Shown here one piece after another: positions 10,096 to 22,220 of a DNA stretch of 64,000 nucleotides. The DNA is from Shinisaurus crocodilurus. Lineage: Eukaryota; Chordata; Lepidosauria; Squamata; Shinisauridae. The DNA lies in NCBI GenBank assembly GCA_021292165.1, contig JAHFWL010000171.1, positions 248,001 through 312,000 of the forward strand. The letters are read 5' to 3'. The notes under the pieces were generated by a model, which worked only from the letters and a program-made list of their open reading frames with translations, ran no database searches and was not told where the DNA came from. Numbering within the stretch: the first letter of the stretch is position 1; each line of letters opens with the position of its first letter. A program made the position numbers and the translations under genes.

Positions 10096-12007
10096 AAGCC
10101 ACAGGCCTGCTCTGAGTCTAGAGACTGAATACCAATGGAGAGGGCTGTTGCGCACTCCCCAGAGACACCTGGCTGGTTACCGGTGAAAACGGCATACTGG
10201 GCTAAGAAGACCCCCTTAGGTGCTTTAATGTGCACCATACATTTGCCAGAAAGGTGCTGCTTCTCACCAGGGCCTTTATCTGCTCATGGAGTCCCAGCTG
10301 CAATCCAAGCTCGAGTGTCTGTAATTTTGTTTCAGTGTTTGACATGATGTTGTGTTTTGTTGGATCAGAATTTAAATACATTCTTTGCAGGTATGCCCTA
10401 CGTTAATCATTTCTGTTTTGTATCAGAAGCCGTTTGCGGATCGGGAATTACGTAATCTTGCGATAACTGTGCCGAGATCCTCGAAGGAGGGGGACGTGTG
10501 TCCTTGCGTTCTTCAGCAGGAGCGCTAGAGACTTATAGTTTGATGGCTGAATTTTTTTTTTTTGGAAGGCTGTGCTTATTATTACACGGTGCTTTTGCCG
10601 AGGCAGATGCAGAGTACCGCACATTGTGCAATGAAATCGGTGAGAGCTGGCGACTGTCGCGTATGGAGCCGGGATTCTCAGCTGACAGACGCAGGTGCAG
10701 GCACCTCGACTTCTGCAGGAACTGGCTGGTTCCCCAGGAATGCTCCTGGCTCCGGATATTTCAATATAATGCAGCAAAGCAACGCACAGGCTTATTTCCT
10801 CGTCCTCCTGTATCACCGTAGCTTCTTGGACATGGCTCTCGTAAACAGCAGATGAGGTAGTAAATCCATGTTTGGACTGCGGTGCTTCAGGGTGCAGGTG
10901 GGGGTGGGGGGGCTCATGTGGTAGGATGCGCCTCCACGGAACAATGTACCTCCACGTAGAAAAACAGCATATTGCGAAGGAGGCTAAGCGAGGACCCTTT
11001 TCCCTGACATCTGGTTTTCCATGTGCATGGAATGTATTTGTGCGGAGGAATGTTCCGCCTTGTATGCACCCACCTGCCGTCTGAAGGGGCACAGGCCGGC
11101 CGCAGTTTACCAGCTCGTCTGTTCTTTTCGAGGACTGGGGCTTTGCCGCCGCACCTTGAGTCCTGTGGTTCCTCGGCTGCCAGGCTCAGAACTTTGGTCG
11201 CTTACAGCAAGGCACGAAACCCCTCGTGTTTCAGGATCTCTGTCTGCCCCTTCTTTTCTCGTGTAAAAACTTTACTATAGGAAACACAATTGGGGGGGCC
11301 CCCCGTGCGACAACCTGCCTGCCACTCACAGCACGAAGCAGCTCTCGGTCTCCTGCAGACAAGCTCTCCTTTGTCTGCCAGGATGGCTGCACCCTGAGCC
11401 ACATCGGGCAGGCCGTTCCAAGGCGTGGGGCACAGTGCCAGGGAGGGCTAAGCTAAGCGCCATTAGCACTTGGGTGGGGGAGAGATCGCTGCTGATCTGC
11501 CCGGCCTCCTCGCAGAAGGGTGAGCACAGCTGTTGCAGGGTAGTGGATGTTTAAACCTCAGCCATTCACACCTCATTAACAAATTAAGGTGTTATCCCCC
11601 CCACGGATACCCAACCTTTGGCATCCTGGCTCTATAGGGGGCTTTTCGCACAAGACAGATTTCCTATGCGGAAGTCAGGGCCACATTGGCGTGTGTTAAA
11701 AGTGTGCTTTTTGCCACGTGGAAATGTCTTTCCTTGTTGGCATTGTGTCTTGTGGGAAATGTCCCTTGGGGGGACAATCCCCACGGCTGTCCTTTTAATT
11801 CATTGACTGGTGTTAATTTCTGGCTCAAAACGTGCATGTGAAAACCATTGCTACAGGAAGCTTGTCACCAGCATCAGTTCGTGTGGCGAGGACAAGGTCC
11901 TTTTTACCCAGCGTGCTGTCTCCAACAGCGGACAGCTCATAAGCTGGGGAACAGCCTTCTATGTCCTCCGTCTCTGATACTCCTTGCACAGGGAGACTAT
12001 AGTGCTA
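10096..12007. other. Unique sequence without a recognised gene
   Basis: The region has several moderately long open frames, the longest on the minus strand at 10448-11092. None resembles a known protein or has the splice context of an exon. No repeat was recognised. It would lie in IL11RA intron 1 if the 5' exon call is right. Confidence 0.35.
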
Positions 12008-12142
12008 TAGTGTTCTCCAACCTGGGGTCCCCAGATGTTTTTGGCCTACAACTCCCAGCATGCCCCAGCCAGCGTAGCTGGCTGGGGCATGCTGGGAGTT
12101 GTAGGCCAAAAACATCTGGGGACCCCAGGTTGGAGAACACTG
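12008..12142. mobile_element. Palindromic hAT-type MITE, copy 1
   Basis: The two ~66-bp arms are essentially perfect inverted copies: tgttctccaacctggggtcc...gccagcgtagctggc...ggaccccaggttggagaaca. The whole element is a 135-bp hairpin. Copies 2 to 7 (19431, 26108, 26913, 36532, 39014, 46677) are nearly identical. The first base of the left end is T where the others have C, and no target duplication is evident for this copy. Confidence 0.88.
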
Positions 12143-14848
12143 CTCTCTAGTATTTAGCATCTCTGGCAAATCACCTTGATAGACTTTCCTCTATGACTCT
12201 GCCTCATCCTTTTAAAAAGCCAGTTAAGCTGCTGGTTGCCCTCGTACCTTGCCACAGCGAATTCAGCAAGTTAACTGTGGTTTGTGCAAATGACTGCTTT
12301 GGTTTGTCACGGGCCGGCTGCAAAACTGCTTCATTGGGGAGCCCCAATTTCTAATCTTCTTGCATAGAGGGGCGGTGTGAGCTACCGAAAAGATCCGGGG
12401 CCACAGGACAAAAAAAAAAAATATGCCCACATTTGCTTATGCTAATTTACATCTGCTCTAAAGTCTCTCTGTGTGTGTGTCTTTAAAGGAACCTGTCCCC
12501 TAAGGGCACCCCGCCCTGTTTGTAAAATGGGATGCATGGGCAGGGGAGAGGGGGGCATTGGATTTCAGAAAGAAACCTCAGGCAGAAAGATTCGGGGGGG
12601 GGGGGGCAGCAGAAGGTGAAGCACATGTGGGCCAAAAGCCAGCTAGTCCAGGGGGATCTGATGCAACAGAGATCCTCAGGGCCCCTGTACCTTTATTTTG
12701 GCAAGTGCCCCTGGACAGCAGGGTGGTGGGGCAGAGGGGGGCCTCCCAGAGATTCAGGGCTCCAAATGAAAGATTCGGGGCTCCAGCCCTAGTGGGCCGC
12801 CCCCTAACACTGCCTCAGGTTGCATAGGCTGCGATTAAGAGCTCTTCTGCAAGTGTTGATGTGAGGAAGGAATATAAATAATTGTGCATACTAAATTATT
12901 ACGGATAATTAAGGAGCTGGTGCTCTGGAGCATGTTGGCACAAGGCGGCTGCCCTCGGGGGGTGAGAAAGCAAGGGTGATGGCGCACACCCTGCCCTGGG
13001 ACAGGCTCAGTTCCTCCACCCAAAGCAAACCCTCCTCCCCTGCGGCCTGAAGTGTGTCTGCCGTGTGGGTGCGGTTCTTCGCTGAGGGCCCGGGGGGGGG
13101 GGCAGACCTGGGGGCTTTCCGCTCGTTCGTTCTGCTCAGCTCCAGGAGCCAAACCCAAGTCTGCAGCCCTGCAATCCAAGCTGTTCCACAGAACTCTCGG
13201 GTTTTTCCTCTGGAAAGAGAGGGTGGGATAGAGTTTCTCCTGGGGAAACTGCAGCTTGAAATTTTCGGCAGTACAGCAAGAGCCTGAAGGGGACGTGGTG
13301 CAGACTTCTTCACCCCCCAAACCTTTTGGAAACAGTGTAGGAAGGGCCCCCCGCTCTCAAACCTCACTGTAGCTTCGGCTCTGCTTGACCACTAACAAAG
13401 GGTGCCAATTAAGGGGCTAGCGAGGCTGGCTAGGAATGCCTGAGTGCGAGGGGGGGGGGAGCTGATACCAGAGCTGGGCTGCTTACAGAGACGAGGGAAG
13501 AGGCAGCTCTTCCGTTTAAGAGGAGGGGGGGAACACCTTGTTTTACTTTATTTTTTTTAATGAGTTATGCTGTTTTTTTTCCAAACATTCAAAGTGGTTT
13601 TCATCAACGTTATTTTTTTTTAAAAAAACCGCACATTAAAACAGAAACAACACCAAGAACAACATCAGCTCAAGTTTCTGCCGCGGGCTGCCTGGCAAGG
13701 AGCAGCTTTGAGCTGCTGCAAGGGTGTGTTCCTTGCTCATGCCCCCCCGCCCCCGATGCTGCCCTTCGGACTGGCCTGAGTGTTTGGGTGTCTCCTTTCC
13801 TAGCCCGGCCGCCCGGCCACACTCGTGCATCTGCATGTCAACGAATACTATAGAGACGCCGTCCTTCTCTGGCACTGAAATGGCCGTCCTGGCTGGAGGG
13901 TCCGCTCGCTGGGACCGAGCACGAAAGGATGCCATTTAGTGGGTTTACGTGGAGCAAAAAGCGAGCGGATGCCCCCGTCTCGCTTTCACAGAGCCACTAA
14001 GAGTAGAAAAGTCACAAAATGTCTGTCAAAGTCAAATGGTTAAAATCAGCTTTTCAGAATATGGACATTGTCATTAAAAGATCTGGCTGCATTTTTATTT
14101 GGTGCAAAACTTGGTTTTAGAGCCGCTTTCGCCCACCAGAGTGTTTTCCCCGGGGCCAGTTTGTGTTGCGGAGTAAAAATGTACGAGCTCTCTGAGCAGG
14201 GTCACATGACCCCCAGTTGCCATACTGGTCCTGGGTCCCAGTCCTCGGAAGAGGTGAAAGTAGTAACAGAATACCTCTGAGAATGTGCAGAGTTGATTTC
14301 TTGCATCGCCGACTGACTGCAGCTGGCCCTGGACCCTCTGGGGGATGCAGAGCCAGCAATCCTAGGAAGGCATCCAGCTCAGCGCCTCTCTCATCTGGGC
14401 ATCCAGCACAGCCCCTTGTCCTTGGCAGGCTCCTGGAGGAGAAGGCCCCATTGGAAACTGGAGCTGCAGGTTGGCCGCTCTTTCCCCCTCTGAAACGCCT
14501 GCCCAAGCCCCGGGGCTGCTGCTCGATTACAACTCAGTGCACTTAAAAACCTTATAAAACGCCAGCACGGAAACAGTCAATGAGCTGAAGAACAGCCCAC
14601 TTGCTTGTTGTGCTTGGCAGAATTAATTTTATAGAACCATCATGGCAAGAGGCACCTTCAGTCCACTCCAGGCTTGGTGGGGAGAAGGGACGGATCCTGG
14701 GCCGAAGTGGGGCTGTGCCAGATATTCTCCCCTGAACACTCTCAGGGCAGAATGGAGGCCTTGGGGGCAAGGTGTTCCGTAATAAAACCCTTAAGGCTGT
14801 TTCCCCCCTGTTACGTTTTCCACTCCTTGGACTGCTTTGCGCGTTCTC
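12143..14848. other. Unique sequence with low-complexity tracts
   Basis: No exon, RNA gene or recognisable repeat. There are several poly-G and poly-T runs (about 12590, 13090, 13450, 13610). Confidence 0.35.
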
Positions 14849-15097
14849 ATAGAATCATAGAATCATAGAAAAGTAGAGTTGGAAGGGGCCTACAAGGCCA
14901 TCGAGTCCAACCCCCTGCTCAATGCAGGAATCCAGGTCAAAGCATCCCTGACAGATGGCTGTCCAGCTGCACCTTGAATGTTTGCAGAGGGTGGGAGAGC
15001 CCACCACCTCCCTAGGTAGTTGGTTCCATTGTCTTATTGCTCTGACAGTCAGGAAATTTTTCCTGATGTTTAGGTGGAATCTGGGTTCCTGTAACTT
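14849..15097 (-). mobile_element. CR1 LINE 3' end (short)
   Basis: An octamer tail (atagaatcatagaatcatag), the CR1 3' UTR and the last codons of ORF2 ([31 protein letters not shown]) lie on the minus strand. It ends abruptly at about 15097, the 5' truncation point. A small change after GSPTL disrupts the terminal frame. Confidence 0.92.
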
Positions 15098-15769
15098 CTC
15101 CTCCATCTTCTCCTTCCTAGAATGATCCCAGCCAATCAGGCATCACTCGGGTAATGTAATCCTGTCACAAGGCTACACAGACAATCATATTTTGGCTAAG
15201 TAATGATTTCATGAAACTACTTCAGAGCAAGGGTAACGCGCTAACGCATTCTCCCTTCACTCTGAACCAGGTGGCCAATCATATTTGGCGGCATGTTGAT
15301 GTCACAAAGCCAGTTCAGAGGGAGGAGCAGCGCTTCCTGCCCCTGTGCTGAATGGATTGATACTTTACCCTTGCTGGCAACAGTGCCTGGAAAATTGCAT
15401 AAAGGTGTGTGTGTGTGTGTGCACTATTTGCAGCAGGTGAAAGCTTAAATGAAAAGCCTCACCCCTTTTGGCTCCACTTTAGGGCACAATCGTTGCTTGC
15501 GATGCAGAGCAGCCTGGCCTGAGGGCATTCAGCTGTGGCCATTGCGAGCTGGCATCGCTCCCAGTGGTCTTGGCTGAATGGTGAGCTGTCATTCCTACTC
15601 CAAAGCCGTGTGACTTCGCTTCCGAGCCAGGCTGAGATCTGAAATCAACACAGCTCCATGGTGCTTTGTGTTAGGTACCCCACTTCTGCTTTCCTGGTTC
15701 TCAGCATGCAAATAGCTTCTTTGCCTGCTGCTGCCTCCCAGGATGCCTTGCTCAGAAGGAGCAGAAAAA
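15098..15769. other. Unique sequence, nothing recognised
   Basis: Only a short (GT)n at about 15403-15420. Confidence 0.35.
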
Positions 15770-15770
15770 A

Positions 15771-15951
15771 CTGTCTCGTACTGAGTCAGGCCATTGGTGC
15801 ATCTAGCTCAGAACCGTCCACACTGATTTGCAGCAGCTCTCCAGGGCTTCAGACAGGAGTTTTTCCTAGCCCTGCCTGGAGGTGCCCAGGAATTGAACCT
15901 GGGACCTTCTGCATGCAAAACGTGTGCTGCTGTCCCACTGAACTATGATGA
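15771..15951 (-). mobile_element. tRNA-derived SINE (second family)
   Basis: The minus strand has a tRNA-like head with A- and B-box-like sequence (tagttcagtgggacag..., ggtcccaggttcaattcc). The body contains cctgaagccctggagagctg and a 3' part that mirrors actgagtcaggccattggtg. I recognise this arrangement as a common squamate tRNA SINE with an L2-like tail. Fragments of the same family occur at 50235, 54520 and 57830. Confidence 0.7.
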
Positions 15952-17511
15952 TCCCTGCCCAGGTGGGATGAGGTGTGTCCATACTGCATATCTCTTGCAG
16001 AGCCTTAGGATATGTCTGTCACAGAATTCCGAGAATCACACTGGAAAATGCGCCTTGATTCATCTGCTCAGAGCAGCTGCTGTTGGGCAGGGGGCCAACT
16101 GCCCTTGTCAATTGCTGCAGTTTAATTAGTGGCTGCAGTTTAAGCCTCCCTGGGATTAAGGGCTGGCTGTTTTTCAAGGAGTCCTACGATACTGAGTGTG
16201 GTTTTGTGAATGTAGTTTTGTTTTTGAAAAGGAAAGATGGTACATTAAAACTTGTTTGCAACTTTGAATTTTTATTTGTTGTTGTTGTTGTTGTTGTTGG
16301 AGCTCATTCCAGGAGTAGAAAGAAATATCTAACTGCCAAACTTTATAAAAGTGAAAAGAGGCTGCAATTTTTAAAAGTTAAAACAAAACTGTAAAATGTT
16401 ATAATGAAATCTTGAGTGTTTCATCTTACACACCTTTTTAAAGTGTCAAAATGCCTGCATCTCTTTTTTAAAATGTTTAACCTCACTGCATACAGACAAG
16501 GCAGGTGGCCCTACTTACCTATGCATTTGGATAAAGGCAGATCAGTTGACAAGACATGTATTGAAAGGCACTAATACGCACAAGTGACCCAACCCAGCAA
16601 AGTATCCTAAAGAGACAACCTCAGTTAATCCTTCCCAGGGTAACCAAGCATGATCACCTGGATGGCTTAGCAAAGTTCTCCAGGTGCCCATGGGTGGATT
16701 GGCCTCAGATGCCCCAAACAAGAGAAAGGAAGGTTAATGGTCCTTAGCATTGGCTCCAGGGGCCATCAGCCACCAGACTCAAGCTCTGCAGAAGCTGCCA
16801 AGTCCTGGTCTGTGAAATGAGTTGCTGCTCCTTCAGGGCAATTCTCTCAACTCCGCAAGCAAGCCCGCCAGCTTCCAGAATCCAGCCCAGGCAAGGTCAG
16901 CAGTCTCTCTCGCTCTCCCCACCCCAAAGCAAAGTGATAAATCTCATTTCAGCTCCAGCAACAAACCATGGGCAACTGTTGGGTTAAATCTGGGTTGTTT
17001 AACTCCTGAACAACTCAGAGTTCCAGGTTCAGATATCATGCTCACAACTCCAGAATGGGGCGTTCCTGGGTTGTTTTGGAAAGCAGAAGTGGCAAGCAGA
17101 TGGGAGGCGGTGTACTCGCTTGCTTGCTCCTGTGCGGCCAGTACCTGGAGTTGGGCATTATGTGTGAATCAGTGGCACAACACAACACAATATTACTTCA
17201 CATGGTGCATTCACCTTTAGACTTTTTACGTACTCAAACTCTGAAACTTAAAATATGCAAATTCATTCCCATCAGTCTCTAGATGGCAAATTTCTGTTAA
17301 ATATGTAAACTCCCCCAAATTTGTTTTTATTTCATTTTTGCCATTTTGTGTAAGCTTTTGCTCTGCAGTTTCCCTAGAGAATAAAAGTGAAATTTATCTT
17401 TTGAATTTGGGGGATCCCTGTGTTTCTGAGGGACAATGGCCATTTTTTCTCCTTTCTCATGGCAGCATGGAATGATTTCTGAGTTGGATGACAGATGTGT
17501 TGGTGAATGGA
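15952..17511. other. Unique A/T-rich sequence with (GTT)n
   Basis: No exon or repeat recognised apart from a (GTT)n run at about 16276-16299. Confidence 0.35.
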
Positions 17512-18232
17512 ACCTCTGCCGAAAGAGGGGCCGGGTGGCTGGCGGCAGTTTCCTTCCTTCCTAGCTCAGGGATTTGGGCATGGCCCAGATGTGTGCCGTG
17601 CCCTGGGGTGAAGCATTGTGGCCTGGAAAATGACAGGGGGAAATGCGGTTCTTGTTCAGGAGAGTAACTGGAGAGTGGAATTTGGCGTGTGCGCTGGGGC
17701 GGGGCAGCTCCCTTCGCCCTCCCTGTATCTCAGAGGTAGGGCAAGTCCTCCTTAACCCCAGTAATACTTCTTGTTCTGTTGGAAAACTGCGCCCAACCGA
17801 ACAAGGTCCTTAAAGAGAGACACAGAATCTCCTTGCAGTTCAACTAAGGCAGGGATGGGCAGCACGCAGGCTGCATCCACCCCCTCCATTGTTTTTGCGA
17901 ACCCCACTGTGTCCAGTGCCGCTAAATTTGCACTCGCCATGTTTTCTCGCTAGATTGGCATGACTTTTGCTGCCTCCATGGCAAATTTGGTGGCGGTGGC
18001 AAATTCAGTGGGCATGGGGAGAGGCCCCAGTGGGTTCGGGCGGGTCAGTGTAGCCCCCCCGACCCATGGAAGTTGCCCACCCCTGAACTAATTTCCCCCC
18101 AAAAAAAATCTCGCAGCAGCCCTTCGAAGCCATTGTCGTAAATCCGTCCAGTTCCAAGATAAGCCGTGGTCATTATCACAGTTCGAAGGTCGAAGCCAAA
18201 ATATATCATTCCAAAATACAACAAACGTAAAC
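17512..18232 (-). repeat. Inverted-repeat copy B (~720 bp)
   Basis: This is the reverse complement of 9065-9783, with only scattered single-base changes and very small indels (for example gcaaaagtcatgcc against gcaatattcatgcc). It includes the same internal hAT-like insert. The copies face each other across about 7.7 kb. Confidence 0.9.
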
Positions 18233-19430
18233 CAGTTCAGGATCAGGCAAAGTCGTGGTCAAGGTCGTTCAAAGGTACAAGTCTGAGGTCGGGAATGTGA
18301 GGAGCATCTGGCTGTAGTAACAAGCAGTTGCTTCCAGCCTCTGCGTGTGTTTGGGGCCTGCCTTTTGAGCAGGCGCTGATTGGCCAGGCTGCCCGGCTGG
18401 GTCCGGCTGCACTTCGCCTGACCCCACCCCAAACACACTCCGGCCCGGCTGGTCTCTGTCTGACCTACGGGAGGCACAACAGCCATTTAGGTTGAGCAAA
18501 AGTATCTTGGGCATCCAGCAAGCGTCTAGCCAAGCAGCGATTTGAGCCTGGTTCCCTCACGGCCCTCCCAACCCTATTAATTCTGGCCAGTGGTTGGGTG
18601 TTTCATCCCAACGGCCCTCGCTAGAAGCACCAACAAAAAACAAGGCGCCATATCTCTAGGCAGAATTGCCGAGGCTCTTGCTAGAGTCATCTGGTCCGGC
18701 TCTTTTCAGCAGTCTAAAAATCTAAAACCTCCCCCAACAGATGCCGGTTCTTGGGGGTGATGCAGAACACATTTACCGGTAAATTATCTTAACTTGACAG
18801 TCTTCTCTGCATTTAAAGGAGCTTTATTTCACTGCTAAATCTTCTCTTTGATGTTCACTTATACCAGAAGTTCCCACAAAGATTGCATACTCAAAGGATC
18901 CATCTGGCAAGGAAAAGGCAGAGAGGGCCCTGCCGGTGGCATTTGCCCCGTTGACGTTTGCACGTGCCCAGCCACAGGTGCAGGTCCGGCGCTTTGCCGA
19001 CACTCCTCTTGCTGTCGCTGTCTGCTCGGGCCGCAGCTGGCTGCCTGGGCTGCGTCTGTGCCCGCCGCCACCACCTCCCACAAGCCAAACAACACACACT
19101 GCTGGTGTGCAAATGGAGCACAGCGCCACCCCTTCCCCTCTGTTTACCTTCTGCGATCCACATGCAGCAGAGTGACTCTTTCTGCTGTTTGTTTTCACCT
19201 GTTAATGGCTAATAGACATTTGCTACTTAGGACTGCCTGAATTCCCAGGAAGGATGAATAAGTAGCAGAACTGAGAGAGATCAAAAAGCCGCCCAGCCCT
19301 GCTTAGGCAGCGCCATCCGCCCAACCCAGGGCAAGCCGGGAGATGCCACCAGCGGCAGGTGCTCTGCAAGAGGGCTCGGCGTTTCCTCTGGATGACTTGA
19401 GGGAGCTGGCCAAGCGGGATGCCACTAAGG
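18233..19430. other. Unique sequence, nothing recognised
   Basis: 18233-18560 continues from repeat B but has no counterpart next to copy A. It may be more of the same unknown element. No exon is supported. Confidence 0.3.
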
Positions 19431-19565
19431 CAGTGTTCTCCAACCTTGGGTCCCCAGATGTTTTTGGCCTACAACTCCCAGCATGCCCCAGCCAGCGTAG
19501 CTGGCTGGGGCATGCTGGGAGTTGTAGGCCCAAAACATCTGGGGACCCAAGGTTGGAGAACACTG
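19431..19565. mobile_element. Palindromic hAT-type MITE, copy 2
   Basis: A 135-bp palindrome with CAGTGTTCTCCAACC ends and a gccagcgtagctggc centre. Only one arm mismatch is visible (ttttggcc against gcccaaaa). The flanks cactaagg and cgctatat do not match as a target duplication. Confidence 0.9.
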
Positions 19566-21049
19566 CGCTATATGCTTCCTCCAGGATCAGAGGCAGTGTG
19601 CCCATGTGCACCAGTTGCTACCGCAGCCGTAACAGTTTTATTACGGCCTAGGCCCACATCGCCCAGCGTCCTGACTCCCAGTGATAACCATGGGCGGAAG
19701 ATCACTATCCCCATTTTACAGATGGGGAAGTTGGGCTCAGAATTTCTGGAACTTCCCCCCGCCGCTCCTGTTCCTCTGACCTCTGGGAAATCTCGCACAG
19801 AGATCGCCTTAAGTTTCACTCTGGTCTGAGCCCCAGACCTGCCTGATCCTCCCCAAACCTTGGAATTCCCCACTGTGTCCCTGGGCCCTCCTTCACCCCA
19901 CCGTGCCCTCTTTGTTTTTCATCTCTCCCCCCCCGCCCCCCCGCCCGCAACCTCTCCCTTTTTCTCCAGCGAGTCACCCCTTTAAATGGGCTTCCGGAGG
20001 GAATGCTCTCCTGATGGGGGGGGGGGAATCTATTAATGCCACCCAAGATTGGGAGTGATGGGGGGTCGTCTAGCCTTGCCCCACTTAATTCTGCCCAGGG
20101 TGTGGAGCCTCTGGAGATAACTTTGAGATCAAGTAACTCCCCACATCAGGCGCTGGAGGCAACTCCAAGAATGTTGGCATTGGGGCCGCCCAAGCCCTCT
20201 AATCTCTCCCTCACCCCTTGCCAGCGGCGGGACGTCTCCCCCGCGGTTCCTGGACCACCAAGGTGGCTGCGAGCGAGTGAGGGGCGTTAGGTGGCCCCTG
20301 TGGCATTGCCTAGTCGTCTTGGCAGTGCCTTCCCTTGGCCTGTCTCTCTGTTTAGGTCTCTCTGTCTCTCAAGAGAGGCTTCAAAGAAGAAACCCACAAT
20401 GAAAGCGATGCTCTTGCTGTCCTGGAAAGTTGGCCCAGACCGAGCAGCGGCCCCAGGAATCCCGGCCTGCTCTGTGGCAGCCTCCCCACTCCCCCCATAT
20501 CCAAACAGGATATTGCCCTGAGTTTTTTTTTTTAAAAAGTGCCTCTATGCTACACTCCTGGGAGACCAGAGGCGGCAGCAGCCATGCCGAAGGGAAGGCC
20601 TGGAGAGGCCTGGCTGCCCCATGGAAGGAGGTCTGGCCCCTGCCTGGGCAGTGCAGAGAGGGGTGGGTGGGCTTCGGCCCCGCATCTTGGCCCCAGCAGT
20701 GTGTGCTAAGGAACAGGATCCCCGCTCAGGGGGCAAACAGTCCACAAGCAATGGAAATGCACATGGATGGCGGGAACGGTGCAGTTTCCGTGCCGGTGGA
20801 GGAAAAAGGAAAAGCTTTCTTTGGGAAGACCTGGAGCCATTCCCCACATTACGTGGGCTTGCGGAGGTGGCACTCCAGGGGGATCTGCAGCTGCCCCTTC
20901 CTCTGACCCGCAGGATGCCTGTTTCTGCAAATGCACCTCTGCCTCATTCACCCATCACCTTTTGAGGGATATGCTGAAGAAGAATCTTTGATGTCTGCGT
21001 GAAGCCGTGATGGGTGGATGGGCCCTCGGTAGGACAGGGCTCTTTGGCT
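19566..21049. other. No gene recognised; GC-rich toward the right
   Basis: No supported exon or repeat. Homopolymer G/C and T runs are frequent. Confidence 0.3.
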
Positions 21050-21500
21050 CCCACTCAGGGCCGTGCTGGCTGCCGGACTGGCCGGGTGGGGGGGGGGGCA
21101 AGCCGAGGCTCCCTGCGCGACGTTCGCTTTCCTTGGGCCGCCCAGACTCTGCCCCCCAGCACAAGTGGGCATCCCCCCCCTCCCCGCAGACGTCTCCCCG
21201 GCCCAGCGCTCTGTGCGTGCGGCCCGAGTATCTCGGCGCCCTCCGCGCAGCGACTGACTGGGGCCTCTGTGAGGCCGGGCGGGCTCGGCTGGGGGTGTCG
21301 CGGGTCAGCGAGTTCGAGCGTGCGGCGGAGGCGGCTGCTCCGGGCTTGGAGGAATCAAAGGCGCCCTTGTCCGGCTGGGACGCGGCTCCGCTCTGTGGGT
21401 TCCCCCTGCGGGGCTTTCGGGCTCGGTGATGAGGCCGCCCCCCGCCAGGCAGGGCAACTGCAGAGGTCACGAGCACGAGGCCGCGACTAGGAGCGCTCGT
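21050..21500. promoter_or_regulatory. Second CpG-rich block, possible CpG island
   Basis: Dense CpG and high GC (ccgcgcagcgactgac, gtcgcgggtcagcgagttcg, gtgcggcggaggcgg) stand out from the flanks. It could be an alternative promoter within the proposed IL11RA intron 1 or the promoter of an unannotated transcript. No splice-framed exon was identified with confidence. Confidence 0.4.
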
Positions 21501-21768
21501 CTGCCCGGTTCTCCAGCGTTGCAGTCCTGGCAGTGCAGTCATTCCCTGGAATCCGAGGGGCAGCCGGCTGCTCCGGGCCCCGCTTTCCACTGTGCCGCCT
21601 TCCCTCTCGTCCCTTTCCCAAGGCTGGCTTTTACCCTTCATCCATTTTTCGGTGGGTTGGGAAATATGGGGCTCCCGTCCAGCACATCTGGAAGGCCGCC
21701 GGTGGGGGAAGGCCATGCTGAAGAGAGCCGCCTCGCGGCAGGGAGTAAAGGGGCCTCCTTTACTCTGA

Positions 21769-22220
21769 GGGTTCAGAGGAGGGCAACAAGGATGATAAAG
21801 GGACTGGAAACAAGGCCCTATGAGGAGAGACTGAAAGAACTGGGCATGTTTAGCCTTCAGAAGAGGAGACTGAGGGGAGATATGATCGCACTCTTCCAGT
21901 ATTTGAAGGGATGTCACACAGAGGAGGGCAAAGATCTCTTCTCGGTCATCCCAGTTTGCAGGACACGGAATAATGGGCTCAAGTTACAGGAACCCAGATT
22001 CCACCTAAACATCAGGAAACATTTCCTGACTGTCAGAGCAATAAGACAATGGAATCAACTACCTAGGGAGGTGGTGGGCTCTCCCACTCTGGAGGCATTC
22101 AAGGTACGGCTGGACAGCCATCTGTCGGGGATGCTTTGACCTGGATTCCTGTGTTGGGCAGGGGGTTGGACTCGATGGCCTTGTAGGCCCCTTCCAACTC
22201 TACTTTTCTATGATTCTATG
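21769..22220 (+). mobile_element. CR1 LINE 3' end
   Basis: The + strand has an intact frame from [20 protein letters not shown] through [20 protein letters not shown] to [16 protein letters not shown]. The 3' UTR and octamer tail (tctatgattctatg) follow. It is close in sequence to the copies at 5480, 23417 and 56669. Confidence 0.93.

Noticed and set aside
10448..11092. 214-codon minus-strand open frame
   Set aside because: The product resembles no family I know and is cysteine/histidine-rich in an unpatterned way. There is no splice or promoter context, and other frames are open over the same stretch.
20955..21917. 320-codon minus-strand open frame across the CpG-rich block and a CR1
   Set aside because: Its N-terminal part is the antisense of CR1 and the rest is proline/arginine-rich translation of GC-rich DNA, where long open frames arise by chance.
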